Shown here: positions 9,831-21,932 of the stretch, piece by piece | Numbering within the stretch: position 1 is the first letter of the stretch | Layout: each line of letters begins with the position of its first letter | NCBI GenBank assembly: GCA_004009845.1 | Contig: RMBW01000152.1 | Location: forward strand, 1 to 64,000 | Length of the DNA: 64,000 bases | Origin: Davidsoniella eucalypti | Lineage: Eukaryota; Ascomycota; Sordariomycetes; Microascales; Ceratocystidaceae | Direction of reading: 5' to 3' | Position numbers and translations under genes: made by a program | Notes under the pieces: generated by a model | What the model saw: the letters and a program-made list of their open reading frames with translations, nothing else | Databases searched by the model: none | Told to the model about the DNA's origin: nothing

Positions 9831-11393
9831 ATGAGACGGCCTATCGAGGCTCTCAGTCTCCTATCCTTACTCACCACCTGTACCGCCCTGCCCTTTACAC
9901 AAGCATCTACCTCAGCTCAGTTATCCTCCGGGGCTAGTATCTTCGCCGCGCGTTCCGACACCTGCGTGGCTGCGTCGCTCACATCATGCTCGACTTCGCT
10001 CCCCTCCAACTTCTGCTGTCCGACTAACTATGCATGCCTCGCACTGGCCGCCGACACTACAGCTATGTGCTGTCCCACCGGAGCCACATGTAGACGCATC
10101 TTGCCTATAACCTGTGATATCGGCCTGCAGAATCCCAGTAGTAATATGTCTGCTATCGTCAAGACTACGCTGCTAACGCACGATCTGCCGACGTGTGGGA
10201 ATGCCTGCTGTCCCTTTGGGTATACCTGCGATGAGGGCTCTGGTGTCTGCGTCATGAATGGGGACCAGTCAAAGTTGCCCGACGGTGTAGTGTTGTCTTC
10301 GTCTTCATCGTCTATATCGTCGTCAACCAAGACTACAAGCACGGCCGTGACTAGCACCTCCTCATCTGCTACTACTACCAGCACCAAAGCGTCCTCTTCA
10401 GTCGCACACACAACCTCTTCTCAAGCCTCATCTATGCCATCATCTACCCTAGCCACAGCAACATCGTCCGCGCCAAGTGTATCCGCCACCGCCGAGCCAG
10501 ACTCTACCACGTCCAAACCTTCAGCCTCACCCAGCAAGATCATCGGGGGCGTAGCAGGAGCCATCGGCGGCATCGTATTCATCATTCTCATCGCCCTCTG
10601 GCTCCGCCGCAAACGCAATCCGCGGCTCTCCGTGACCGGTGCCCTCGCCTCCGGACAGCCTCCATTGATGCTCGGAGCAGCCCGCGGCTCCTCGTCTGGC
10701 AGTCACTCGCGCTCTGCGTCCAAGACTTCTCATCTGTCTGTTAGTCAGATCAGCAGTCCGCTTAGCACGACGACTACCGCGCCACTTCGCACCGATTTTA
10801 TCCGCAAGCCAACCGGCGGTATCGCTCTCGGTCGGCGTGACCAGGCCGCCAATCCCGATATAAACCCGATCAACTCGCCGCGCTATGAGACGCACGATCC
10901 TGCTGTTGTATTGGCTCCGCCCAGCACGACTTATGATAACTATGTGCCCCCGCCCGGCGTCCCAGCGCCTGCCATCACCGTCTCGCATTTCCCTGATTCG
11001 CAATATACTCAGTGTCAGCTGACACCACCCGGCCATAGTCCACTCATGCCGCCGCCCCTCAATGTCTCCCCGCCGTACAGTAAGAGCGCGCCCGAGGGCC
11101 ATTTCAGAGCCGGCAGCAATAGTAACGTCTATTCTACCGACGGTAACGGGGCCGTCGGTGTTGCTAGTGGCGCACCCAGTATCCGTTTAGTCGATCAGAA
11201 AGCGACACTCCGGCCCAGCATGACTCAGCTACATCCTGGGCTCCAGAGTGAATCTGGTGGTCTCGGCCTGGGCGTATTCACGGGGGAAAGCTCTAACAAT
11301 CGTGACACTACCATGACTTATATTATGCGTGAGGCCGGTGTCACGGGCGTTCAAAGCGGGCAGCCATACAGACCTGACCGTCCTGACTACTGA
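9831..11393 (+). CDS. Cys-rich, Ser/Thr-rich single-pass membrane protein (wall-sensor-like)
   Basis: The protein has 520 aa and no intron. I chose the ATG at 9831 (A at -3); the same frame is open further upstream but only from a TTG. Residues 1-20 form a signal peptide (MRRPIEALSL, then a Leu-rich core, ending near TALP). Residues 44-140 carry about 14 cysteines in three CCP-type modules: FCCPTNYAC, MCCPTGATC and ACCPFGYTC. Residues 155-235 are a Ser/Thr-rich stalk likely to be O-mannosylated. Residues 237-258 are a membrane helix (KIIGGVAGAIGGIVFIILIA), followed by the stop-transfer RRKR. The 262-residue cytosolic tail is rich in Ser, Pro and Gly. This architecture matches fungal Mid2/Wsc-like surface proteins, some of which sense wall stress. 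That role is inferred: the Cys region is not a WSC domain. The gene converges with the F-box gene 757 bp downstream. Confidence 0.88.
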   Translation: MRRPIEALSLLSLLTTCTALPFTQASTSAQLSSGASIFAARSDTCVAASLTSCSTSLPSNFCCPTNYACLALAADTTAMCCPTGATCRRILPITCDIGLQNPSSNMSAIVKTTLLTHDLPTCGNACCPFGYTCDEGSGVCVMNGDQSKLPDGVVLSSSSSSISSSTKTTSTAVTSTSSSATTTSTKASSSVAHTTSSQASSMPSSTLATATSSAPSVSATAEPDSTTSKPSASPSKIIGGVAGAIGGIVFIILIALWLRRKRNPRLSVTGALASGQPPLMLGAARGSSSGSHSRSASKTSHLSVSQISSPLSTTTTAPLRTDFIRKPTGGIALGRRDQAANPDINPINSPRYETHDPAVVLAPPSTTYDNYVPPPGVPAPAITVSHFPDSQYTQCQLTPPGHSPLMPPPLNVSPPYSKSAPEGHFRAGSNSNVYSTDGNGAVGVASGAPSIRLVDQKATLRPSMTQLHPGLQSESGGLGLGVFTGESSNNRDTTMTYIMREAGVTGVQSGQPYRPDRPDY

Positions 11394-12149
11394 TCCATTT
11401 CCAATTTCTTGTGCCCAATACATATCTCGCTCCCGGGTGGCGAGTTCTAATCATTTCCTTTGTTTCGGCTTTAACCAGCATCAGCATCATGTTTCTTTTG
11501 TTCAAGCGATTTAGCATCCTTCTTGTTATTTTTTCCTTTCTGATTCTTGGCGTTCATTTGTATCTCATGGCCCTATCGGGCATCGTCGTTTTGCTAGTCT
11601 TGCAGCTTGATGCTGTTTAATGAATACCCTCAGTTATGTTTCCTTTGTCAAGGTTTTACTAGATAGATTTCCGATAACACTATTCTGTTCTTAATACACA
11701 CACTATACCATAAAAGATGATCTAATACGTTCAATGTTGATGAATCATGCACATATAGTTCAAGGTCAAGATTGATCATGTTGCCTGAAATAGCCGGTCG
11801 AGTTAATGACGGGGTTACCAGAAAGACAGTCACCAGCTCTTGGTATATTTGAAAACTGTAAATAAATAAAAAAGTAGAAATATAAACAAATGTCATATAT
11901 AACTTGCTCTAGAATATGACATAAATACGCCCAAAAGCAGAATTTACAAAGGAAACAGCAGGAGTATCACATAAGAAAAAAGAGAAAAAAAGAAACCCTA
12001 ACGGGGATACTGAGACTGCTGTAAGAACAAGTCTCATCTCACAATAAAAAGAAAAGAAAAGAAAACAAAAGTCTAACAGGTGCGTGTGCGCTTTTTGCGT
12101 TGCTATTTGAAACAGCTCAGCAATAGATAAATAGTCTAAGATATATCCA
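11394..12149. other. Convergent 3' region between two genes
   Basis: These 756 bp hold the 3' ends of the plus-strand sensor-like gene and the minus-strand F-box gene. Short open frames on both strands look like chance. Any transcripts running past their ends would overlap here. Confidence 0.6.
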
Positions 12150-15100
12150 TCACATAAGGGTACATTTGTTTTTGCCCTCTTTGTCAAAACCGGCAAACTG
12201 TGTCCAGGCGGGAGTGTTCGACCGAGTGATATCAGTCCACGCACTAGTACTCATAAGATCTATATCTTTGCCCTTCTTCTTGCGACGACCACCTGTAGTA
12301 CTTACTACAGCCCATGACTTCTTCTTTTTGGCATCACGAACGTTCTTGGCAGCACTGCGTGTGGCTCTACTAGTGTAGCTGCGCGAGCGCCGAATACTAG
12401 TTGAGCGTATGGGATTAGTTTTAGTAAACCATGACTGTATGTACTTTTGAGCTGAATTCGCCGTTCCGGGTGGTTTGACAGAGTTTGACAAAGACGGAAA
12501 CAATGGTAACATAGGAGGTGCTAAACTTGGATCCGAGCCTGTGCTGGGAGGGTTTAGGTAGTCTTCGAGCCTCTGGACTGTGGGCCGAGCTACTCCGTTA
12601 CGACCCGGCAGCATTGGACGACGTGCCACGGGAGCAAATATGGGCATCTCCGGGAATTGCAGCATAGTACCGTTCTTGGAATATTCAGCACTGGATGGCG
12701 TGCTAACTATCAAGGGGGCTTCATGCGTTACTGGTATAATTCGCGGATGAAGAGACGAGCTTCCAGTACTATAGCTGTATGCGTGGCCATGTAATGATAG
12801 TGGAGGTAAAAGAGAAGAACAACTTCTGAGAGGCTCAATAGCACTTTGTGAAGCGACTGGAACGCGTGGTATGTTGAAATGAGATGTATTGGTGTTAAGG
12901 TTTAAGGGAACCCCACGCCCAGTCATCGACAAACGATTCGTAACAACAGTGCTATGGGATACATTCGTATCAATCTCTCGTTGATTCGTAGGCCATGTTT
13001 GGGTTGGAATAGGTATGCGTATAAGACCTTCAGTAGGCGATCTCTCACTCGGCGCTATATTTGCCATGGTGCGAGGAGTCATCCAAACAGCCGGCGGGTC
13101 ATAATCATCGTCTGTCCCAGGAGAGAATGTGCTAGATCCCATATGGTGCAATAATGATGTTCGAGGCGTAGTTGTTGATGGCCGTCTAGGAAGGTTGATG
13201 CTGTCACTAAGGGATTCTGTAGTACCCAGTAACAAATCGGGCAAAACGGGAGCAGTTCGTTCGCTGGCACTTTGTGGGGGTGTTGCATTGTATATATCGT
13301 CGCCGGCAACTGAAGAGATTTCCTGTGCAGCTTCTTGAATATTTTGACTGAAAGCCAAGCTGCTAGTGGTGGTATCACTAAAGGTTCGTGAGTGTATGCT
13401 GCGCTGACTATAGCTACTTCTGCGATCGGAACGTGTTCCCGTCACTGTATACGAGCGCTGAGGTGATAAGGGGGATAAGGGGGATAAGGGTGATAAAGGA
13501 GATAGAGGGCCAATGGAGCCAATAGGAGAAGTAGCTATGGTCGACGGTGTCTCGCCGCCGGCTATGGTGGGCAAAGTAGATGTCCCCAAAGACGTCCTTG
13601 GACGAGCATTTTCAGCTAGAGGCGCAATGGCCGGCTGACGAAGAAAAGGCGGTACAGCACCTGGGTCCTCTTTCTGATAAGGCGGCGGTGGAGGAACCCA
13701 ATTATCGGCATCGCTTTCATGTGGGTGGTTACGCCGGCCATCAGCTCGTCGATAGGTGATCTGAGAAGAGCCAATAGTAGCGAGGCGAGGGTTGGCAGCA
13801 ACCGCGGAAGCAGCCCTACGGAGACTATTGATTGATCTTGGGTTTTGTTGAGAATACGGAGCGTCGAAAGTTTCCCAGGAGCCGTCTTCGGAAGTAGGCG
13901 TATCAACTTCAACTTCGGGTAGTTGGGAGCTCGAACTAGGCGGTACGTTGATTCGTCTGGGAAGTAGAGGATCTTCAGAGCTGTCGGCAGTTGTCGAACC
14001 CTCCACAGTTGTTGAGGGCATTGGAATTGGTGGGATGGCAGGAATACGGCCTCCATTAGCGGCAGATGCAGCCGCTGCTGTTGTGGCTGCTCGAAGCAAT
14101 GAACTACGAGTTCCATTAGTATTGCAGCGTGCGGTACGCCGACGAACAATAGCGACTTCTGTAGCCATGTCCCTGGTCTCTTCTTCAAGCCTTTCCGCCG
14201 GGCCAGTACCCAACTCTATTTCGATAACTTTGCTCTTGGTACCATTATGCATACCATAGTCAAAGTCGAGAAGTAAGATTCGGCCACCGTCAACAAAATC
14301 CATGTCTTCCTTGTCAAGCTCCACGGTGACACCTCGTGCAGCAACAACCAAACGTTCTTGCATGCGATTCTTGGATCCAAATCCCTCAACAAATTTGACA
14401 TTAGCTACGCCCTCAAGCTCGGCAACCTTGAATCCAGTAACGAATGTATTAGGATGCTTGTCAAACAGTTTCTGCCACTGAGGCACCTTCGAAGCAGGGC
14501 CTGGAGATGACCTGTTAGAAACACTGCTGTTTTTACGGCCAAGATTCCCGGGAGTTCTGTCCGGATCAGAATTGGGCTCAGCATTGAACTTGCAAATGGC
14601 GTCTAAGTCCTGTGGAATTCCGTAGACCCAGATGTCCTTGCCAGAAAACCCAGATGAGATCAAATCACCATGATATGTCGAAGATGGTAGGGTACATGGC
14701 GTTAACTTTGCATTCGCGTTAGGAAAATGACTGGGTAATGGCCCAGTGAAATAGGTTGTTCCGTTACGAAGGTCGTCAACACGCACGGCACGGAATGTTT
14801 CGAAGTTGCGGTCGTACGTGAATGTCCAAGATGCCTCTTCACTGCTAGTATGTTGTATCAAGACTGCATGGCTGCAGTCACGACTTGAGTTAGGGAACAA
14901 GATGGAGGCTGTCCATAGAGAACTGCTATTTTCGCTGAGAGCGCCAGGATCATAGTAAGGAGCAGTTATAATGACAGTACTGGGTGAGCTTGAAGTGAGT
15001 GTCGTTCCTAGAAGTTGAGTTCCGTCATACGAAAATGAGAGCGAATCAACGGCATCGCATTTTACGGCGCGGCGATCGCTAGGCAGAGAGTCGGGTCGTA

Positions 15101-16071
15101 GGCTCGTCACCTCAATACCCCCATCATAGGCTGCAGCTAGCACGGTTCCACAAGGCGAAAGCGCCATGGTTCGTGGTGGATGGTCGAGGTGAAGCGACTG
15201 TAGCCGCTTCGGGGGCTTTTGTGTGAGATCGTAAAGATCGACTTGCGACTCGGTATACAGAACGGCGAGCAACGTTCCGTCATCCTTGATGCAGGTTGCT
15301 ACCGGCCGTCTTAGCGTAGCTAGCTCCCGGGCGATTTTAGCTTTTTTGGGGCGTACATCGACAACGAATATTCGAGATGAATTATATGCTAGAATATGAT
15401 GGCCTTGTGGTGAAGGGCTAAACTGCAGGCCCTCGCCAGCAGGGGCAGATGTAGAGCTGATATTGTTCGATATAAGGTGTATTTCGGTGATGGAGGGACG
15501 TAGGTAGGCATCGAATAGGTTAAGCTTGACCTCGAGGTTAAACATACGCCGTAAACGAGGAAGATCTTCATAGGAGATTGTGTCAAGCGAAAAGGACTTG
15601 TTGAGGGCGACAAACGACAGACATCGTGATAGCTGCAAGCCGTATATATGAGCCTGTTGCGAAACGCGGTGCCAGGCATAACTTATCATAGAAAGCGACG
15701 CGAAGGTGTTTGGATCGGCGGCTATTAGAATTCTGTAGCATGGTCGCAGGGCTGGCTGTCAGTGGGTTGCTAATTTCTGGAAACGGCAATGGGGAGACTG
15801 CTATGGTTAAAGCTGAAATATGGATGGAGCGGACTGACTGCTGGATGATTTCGTTAGGGACTTGGAGGATGATAGGCCCTGACTTTTCGAGTGGTTCTGG
15901 TCGTTCATTCTGAAGCCATGATCGCCGCAATTCGAGAGAGGCCGATCTTGATGACGATGGTGATGCCAGTGGTTTTGGTGATGTTGGCGGCGATTTAGGC
16001 GCAGAGCAAGGCGGAGCCGCCAACTCTGTGTCCTGCTGGGCCCTATACGTCACTATTTGATGGTCGGCCAT
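12150..16071 (-). CDS. F-box / beta-propeller protein with C-terminal CAAX box
   Basis: The model is complement(join(12150..15732,15839..16071)), 1271 aa. The ATG at 16071 has A at -3. Exon 1 ends in the F-box start ILQVPNEIIQ. Splicing joins it to ILIAADPNTFASLS and YAWHRVSQQAHIYG, an F-box ending in W-R-V-S and a His/Tyr-rich helix. Residues 66-115 are thus the F-box, the Skp1-binding part of SCF ubiquitin ligases. Residues about 150-480 show repeated strands like LAYNSSRIFVVDV, GTLLAVLYTESQVDLYDL and GTVLAAAYDGGIEVTSL, a WD40-like propeller that would bind the substrate. Residues about 560-1180 are low-complexity Ser/Pro-rich sequence with a (PLS)5 run. The tail has a polybasic stretch (RRSRSYTSR, KKKK, RRKKKGK), a conserved-looking SAWTDITRSNTPAW, and ends in CTLM, a CAAX prenylation motif. 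Without the intron the frame would start at 15689 and lose the F-box. Confidence 0.85.
13462..13512 (-). repeat. 9-bp coding minisatellite, (PLS)n
   Basis: Five near-identical 9-bp units (GGGGATAAG on the plus strand) encode the run PLSPLSPLSPLSPLSP in the disordered part of the F-box protein. The units are nearly exact, so copy number is likely to vary between strains. Confidence 0.9.
15733..15838 (-). other. Intron of the F-box gene (106 bp)
   Basis: On the minus strand the donor is GTCAGT (from 15838), the branch point ACTGAC lies about 30 bases before the end, and the acceptor is CTACAG (ending 15733). Joining completes a CAA codon and fuses VPNEIIQ to QILIAADP, restoring the F-box. This agreement supports the splice sites. 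Confidence 0.8.
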
Positions 16072-16990
16072 CGTGGGTGAGAGCTTCGCCCACTAATTGA
16101 CGACGGCCACAAACAGGTCTGGGCAGCAAAAAAAAAATCGTGGGAAAACAGAATGCGTGAGGCCGAATAAATCAAATGCAAATGGCAACGCAACGGTGCC
16201 TCGGCGTCGAATATCGAAAATAGAGGAGGAAAAGAAGGCTAAGAAAATTGAAGAAAATAAAGGGAGAAGTTATGCAGCTCAGCATAGAATGCAAATAAGG
16301 GAAGCCGCAAACTAATCAATCACAGCCGCACGACAAACGGCAATTGCTGCAAAAACTAGCTAGTGTCAGCAATGCCCCGAGCAAAACAACTGCTACTGCA
16401 ATTGCTCGCTCAGTCTAGTGGCAACGGTTCAATTGCCCAAAGCTGTCAAGTGTCACGGCAGGCTCGACGCAATAGTAACAACGACAACAGTGACAAAGAC
16501 AACAACGTCACAGAAAACGCAGCAAAGACGGCAAATGAGCTCTGAGCCAAAGCTTCATGCGAACTCAGCCAGCAAATGATCAAGGCGTGGTGCTAAGCCC
16601 AAAGAGAGACGTATTGCTACCAGATGCGACCACAATCATCAGACGAGCCAGCTGCAGACTGGAGACAGCGTCAATACTGTACATATGTAAATGGGCTCGT
16701 GGAAGCAGCAAGCCGACGACAACACAGAAGATATCGAGTGGAAATAAACGCCCCGTTAGATCAAGGACGGCAAAGCAGATAAGAACAAAGAAAGAAAGTG
16801 GGCTCAGACAACTAGAACGCTTGGCTCGGCGGCTTGAACAAGGGTCAGTAACGACAACTCTTAGTCTCGACTTGAATCAGCGCAGACTAATACAATCCCA
16901 GTACATTCATATCAAAGTCCAGCCACGCTCAGCACAAACGAGCAACGCGAACAATAATAGTATATTTTTTACATGTACACATATGTAAGC
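16072..16990 (-). promoter_or_regulatory. Leader and promoter of the F-box gene
   Basis: The plus strand is rich in A and C (many CAA and ACA units). The sense strand of the F-box gene is therefore T/G-rich, as in a long 5' leader. Open plus-strand frames here (16097-16315, 16363-16545, 16557-16988) are low-complexity, without start context or domains, and I do not call them genes. Confidence 0.4.
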
Positions 16991-19900
16991 CTGTCACGGT
17001 CCAATGCTACCTGGCTTGCTGCTGAGAGATGCAGCCCATCACTTCCGTGTTGCGTATTTGACTCAAGTCGTTATGTCTCTACTTCGCTACTAGCCAGTTA
17101 CAGTCATTCATCGTCATTTATTGCAGCTAGTCAGCCACCATCAGCACAGGAGGTCAACACAGGAGGGAGTTTCAAGATAGGTTTCTAACCCTCCTAATCG
17201 AATAGGAGATAGGGAGTTGTCACGAGGCAATACCGATTTTTCCGTTTTCCTTGGTGATGAGAATGTACATGAGACAATGAGCCCCCATGGCTTTTTTATA
17301 TGTATACACTTGGTTGACATCATGAGCTCATCATGCTTAGAATAAGTCGAGCTATTGGTTTATATTCTCGCCAACAACAAAACATCAATACGTATGGGAT
17401 TATTGTCGGCATTTCCAACTTGTTCGTTAGCTATCCTTTCTTTCCTTTCTATCCAGTAGATAATCCACCCATATGCAGGCAACAAATACAACGTACAAAG
17501 CGGGCGCAAAGTCGGTCCATCTATGCACCTATCCACACACACTATACAACTATATATTTGTATAAAACTACAATTCTCGCATGACTGAATCTCTGGTTGG
17601 CTGCCACCGTTTCTTTTCCACAAAGGAGGGGCATGCCCCTAGTAAGATATCCAACTATACTATTTTGAGCCCATGTTTCGTTTGCATATAAACTGTTCAG
17701 CAGATCCAAACCCAAACAATCCTGCCCATACGCCCTACTAAAGGCAGATCAGTAGCTACATTGATACAATGCAATTGTATGTCTTTTGTGGATATCCTGT
17801 AGCTTTCCCTGTTCTCTTTATCTTCTTGGGTCACTCTTTTTCGTAGTAACATGTCATTCATTTCTCAGCTCGGAGACAAAACAGATAAAAAGCCCCTCCT
17901 CACTACAAAGTTGCTGGAATAGAAGCAAGGCTCGGGGAGTTGCCACTATTATAGTTCCTCAAAGTCTTATGTGTTAAGTTACCATAGTTGCTTTGAGGTA
18001 CAGCTTGGCGGCTCAACACCGAAACCTTCTTGTGATATTATAAATCTATAAATGAGGCACACACGCATTAGAGCCAATATCTGTACACGGAAATAGACTA
18101 CATATCGCGTTAACAGAGAAACGGTCTGGCCAACTGAGCCGCTAAACCAATCATGGTTCAAATGAACCACCCGTTGCCAACATAATTACATATCATGAGA
18201 TAAAGGAACACATCCAAAATACACCCGCTGACAAGTAACAACGATAACAAAAGACAAAAACACTAGCCTGGCTTACTTCGAGAGTCCTCATCAACAAAAG
18301 CCAAAATAACCTATGTTCTTGATCTCCTAACCATAAACAGGCGTAAGTGATGACTGCGCCATGTACATGTCATGCTTATGAACAAACTTACATGCGAGAA
18401 TCTCACCTTCTTCATCTCAATAATCTGATATCATGAACAGTCAACGATAATAGAACTCGTCGAATTGGAAAATCTTCTAGATTTGGTTGGGGATTTGATT
18501 TGCTCCTCCTTACAGGCTTAATCCTTGACATACATGTGACCCACTTCTTATGTTCTATATTTAGATCAGTGTAAATTCACATGTGGTTTGTTTGTGTATA
18601 GGGTTATATTAAACCCTGAAGCTTGTTATATCTGCGATACAAAGATTTGTTGGGACTGCTAAGTTACGTTATGTACTTAAATCTTCGAAAAATCAGAACC
18701 CTATGAATAGTCTATATGTAGCATTTTTACAATCTAAGCCATATGAAAGGTGCAGAAAACCCGTAGTATCTATTTCTGCCGTCTTAATTCAAAACTTTAA
18801 CTCTAATAGTCTGCTATCTGTTGAAAGTTTACTAGATAATCAAGAAGTAAGATATGTTGGATAAACTCTGTGCTCGCTACTGATATATCCTGTGATGTCA
18901 ACAATATGATCTAGCTTCTCATAGGTTTCATCTAATGCTATAAAGCATACCTTGTATTGCGATATCCTTTGGCCGTAGACAAAAATTGATCCCAGTGCTC
19001 AAGTCAGGCTCACTTTGGACCATCTTGATATTCCATTTTTCTAGTTCTCTTGATTGAAACCTGTGACATGGAAAATCAATATCAAATCTGAGAACCTAGT
19101 ATGCTCTCGATGGTTGTATGTCTGTTGATTTATACCCACAAACCATATATCAGCAATACTTTCTAGTTGTTTACTCTGACTGTACACCATATTGCTACTA
19201 AAAGAAATCAGCCTCATGTCTAGTTATTATTAGCTCACCAAGAAACATATATCCGGAGTCTTGGCAAATTCGGTAGCCGGACTCAGACTAACCGAGCCCT
19301 GTTAGAGGTTCGTGGATGCATATATCATCGTATTACTAGGGACCAAATCAGACTACCATCTAAGCAATCCACCACTAGACTTTTCACCGCTAGTTGCGGT
19401 CTAAGAATAGATCGTATCACATAAAAGGAGAAACGGTAGCTTCAATATGCCAACGCTATATACGAAATAATTGATCACGTGTTGAATTTATCATTGCATA
19501 CTTGGATATAAGACAAGGAACCATCATGAGATAGAAGAGGAACTAGTGGAACATCTTTAGCTTCCGCTAACTAAAAACTTTAAGAGCCCGGCCGTGCTTG
19601 ACGGAGTGCGGGATGTTCTGAGTTATAAAGGAGAAATATCATAAATGTTGTCGCCTAGCTATGATGGTTGACACACTCCCCTTGGACGTCTCGGGATAGA
19701 AACTTCTCAGTGGGACTGAAGTTGATTTGTATGAAAATAGTTGAGAATTTACCAAGCACCGAGTTTGACTTGCTAGAGCCGTATGATATAGGAGATACCA
19801 CCAAGAGGATGTTAATATATTGGATCGTACCGAAGCTTTGGCTCAAACAAACAGGAATCAAATTAGAAAGATTGACAACTCTTGTATCTAATTCAACTGG

Positions 19901-21932
19901 AGATTTTTAGGGGAAATTGCTTATTTATTTGTCTTAAATCAAGGCGGATTTTTGATGCTTCTGATATTTACTTCAAGTGGTACTGATATTTTCCCTCTGA
20001 TGGTACAATGATCAGTTCTACTAATATCTTTATATAGTAGAAGACCCTAGTATTATAGAAACTGCTTTCTAAGTCTCAGTGTAAGAACACCGACTTGATA
20101 ACATGCCACATAGATAATCGAAGTTATCTTGAAAATCTAATGAAGATCTCATAGATCAAATCTAACATATACTGACACCTCTCAGGTTGTATGATCAAAG
20201 CAAAACGCGGGAATACAACGCAGGCCTTCATATAGTTAGATCTTATATGCCATGAACCTAATCCTCATATGCTTGAGTCACACATCAGCAAGACGCCGTC
20301 TCGTGGCATCATCATTTAGAATCAACGCACACGGTGAGATGAAGAAGTAGATATTTCCCATCACAACATACGAATATATAAGACGATTGTTGGTACGACA
20401 TTTATGTTCACGGCATGATAGAAACGCTACCGTCATGATAGATGCCATGGCTCATTGACTTGGAAGGCCAGTGCTCTACATGGCGTAATTATTAAAGATA
20501 GCCAATATACTGTAACCTGATCGTATATGCAATACAAAATTTGTTCATTCCATTCATAATAACTCTCAAACCGTAGTCATTAGAAAACCAGCGCTAGTCT
20601 TATGAACTTCGATGATACTTGGAATAGCACATTGTGATATAGGAGTATTAACATTCATAGTGTAACCCATTTTTTGGTAGTGTTGCACTATCTTCAAGAT
20701 GGCTGGTCAATCTATAACGTACATAAATAGAAAATCCAGTAACCTGAAGATGTTGGTCGATATTTTGGTCTACTATAAAGCTAGCGTTAGTATGGCTGGT
20801 ATATACGTACATATGAATCTTCAGGGTCCATATACTCTTCCAGCTAAATAGTAACTAAGGCTTTGTATATATCGGAGTTGGGTGATATCGCTTTGATTCA
20901 GATTGTCATTATATATTCATTCTACTTCGTATCTTGGACTATCCAAAGATAAAGTTCTCTGGATTTCTTTGGGCATGTTGGGTTTCATGCCTATTGGATT
21001 TGTTAGTGATTGAGAGTTGCTATTTTGATTTGCTATTCTTGAAAATAACAGCGAATGTCATCGGTCACAAGTAAACTATGTTCCACAAGATGATGGTACC
21101 ATGCGTATATATATGAGTCTATGTCCGGGTATTCGGGTATACGCACTATAAGAGAAAACTCGCTTGTCCCAATTAGGAAATGCATCGTAGGGTTACATAC
21201 CCTTACTATTTTCTGCCGGTTTTCTTTAAAAACTGCCCTCAATATTGTATGATGCCCAAAAATGGGTTTTACACCTTTTTTGCTCGTTTTTGCAGATTGA
21301 AAGATTTGACAATCGAGTTCTGTTTGATTTAAAACTAAAGTCTCTTGAATTAAATGTAGAGTATCATGATCCTTTTGCATTCACTTTCTTTCTATATGCT
21401 GTGTCGTGTGCTTCACCTAACGGTGTCGTGCAGTTTTAGATGACAACAGTTAGGGATGTGTTTCCTTTTTTGGAAGCGGTGTCCCAAATATGAAAGGCGG
21501 TATAGAATAGCTTTCCAAGAATATAGTTCCTGACATACTCATTTTATTGCAAGCTATATGGTAGGTAATAGTTAGGGTTAGTTGACGTTAGCTGGTAGCC
21601 CAAATTGAATTCAAGTGTGTTGGAATAACTGCATGTTGGAGTTACATTTTTGGTATGCGCCCTTGAAGAAAACGCGACAAGAATCTGCCCCTTGCTGCAG
21701 ACTGGCATTCAAAATGACTGTTTTTGATCTCGATTTCCTTGTCTTGGATTTCACTCAGTGCTAAAAGCGAATAAAAGGCAAAAAGTAATGCCAAGATACC
21801 GTTAAGCAGCGCCTAGCCCTAGTTTATGATCAGCGATCGAACCACGTCGACCAAGCTTTCTACTACTGCAGAGCATATTTCATAGGCGTCTTATTTGTTC
21901 TCTGTCTTTTCATAGTTTGTCGCTTGGTTCAG
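16991..21932. other. Long divergent intergenic stretch
   Basis: Nearly 5 kb separate the F-box leader from the esterase start. I see no gene. A perfect 14-bp palindrome AGGGGCATGCCCCT lies at 17627-17640, ATCTGTACA at 18079-18087, and a weak tRNA-Asn-like relic at 18090-18150 (minus). The minus-strand frame 21033-21380 has no recognised domain. Confidence 0.55.
17627..17640. promoter_or_regulatory. Perfect 14-bp palindrome
   Basis: AGGGGCATGCCCCT reads the same on both strands. AGGGG is the core of C2H2 stress-factor sites in fungi (Msn2/Msn4-type, known from yeast). Here the site is far from both gene starts, so a regulatory role is only possible. Confidence 0.25.

Noticed and set aside
10028..10411. 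127-codon minus-strand frame opposite the sensor-like gene
   Set aside because: It mirrors the Ser/Thr and Cys codons of the plus-strand gene; its Val/Asp runs are the complement of the Ser-rich stalk.
10527..11102. 191-codon minus-strand frame opposite the same gene
   Set aside because: Arg/Gly-rich shadow frame of a GC-rich coding region, with no domain of its own.
13616..14188. 190-codon second frame inside the F-box gene
   Set aside because: It overlaps the Ser/Pro-rich part of the real protein in another frame; Leu/Pro content follows from that.
16097..16988. Three plus-strand frames upstream of the F-box gene
   Set aside because: They lie in an A/C-rich tract that is better explained as the T-rich leader of the minus-strand gene; the third is low-complexity Arg/Thr/Ser.
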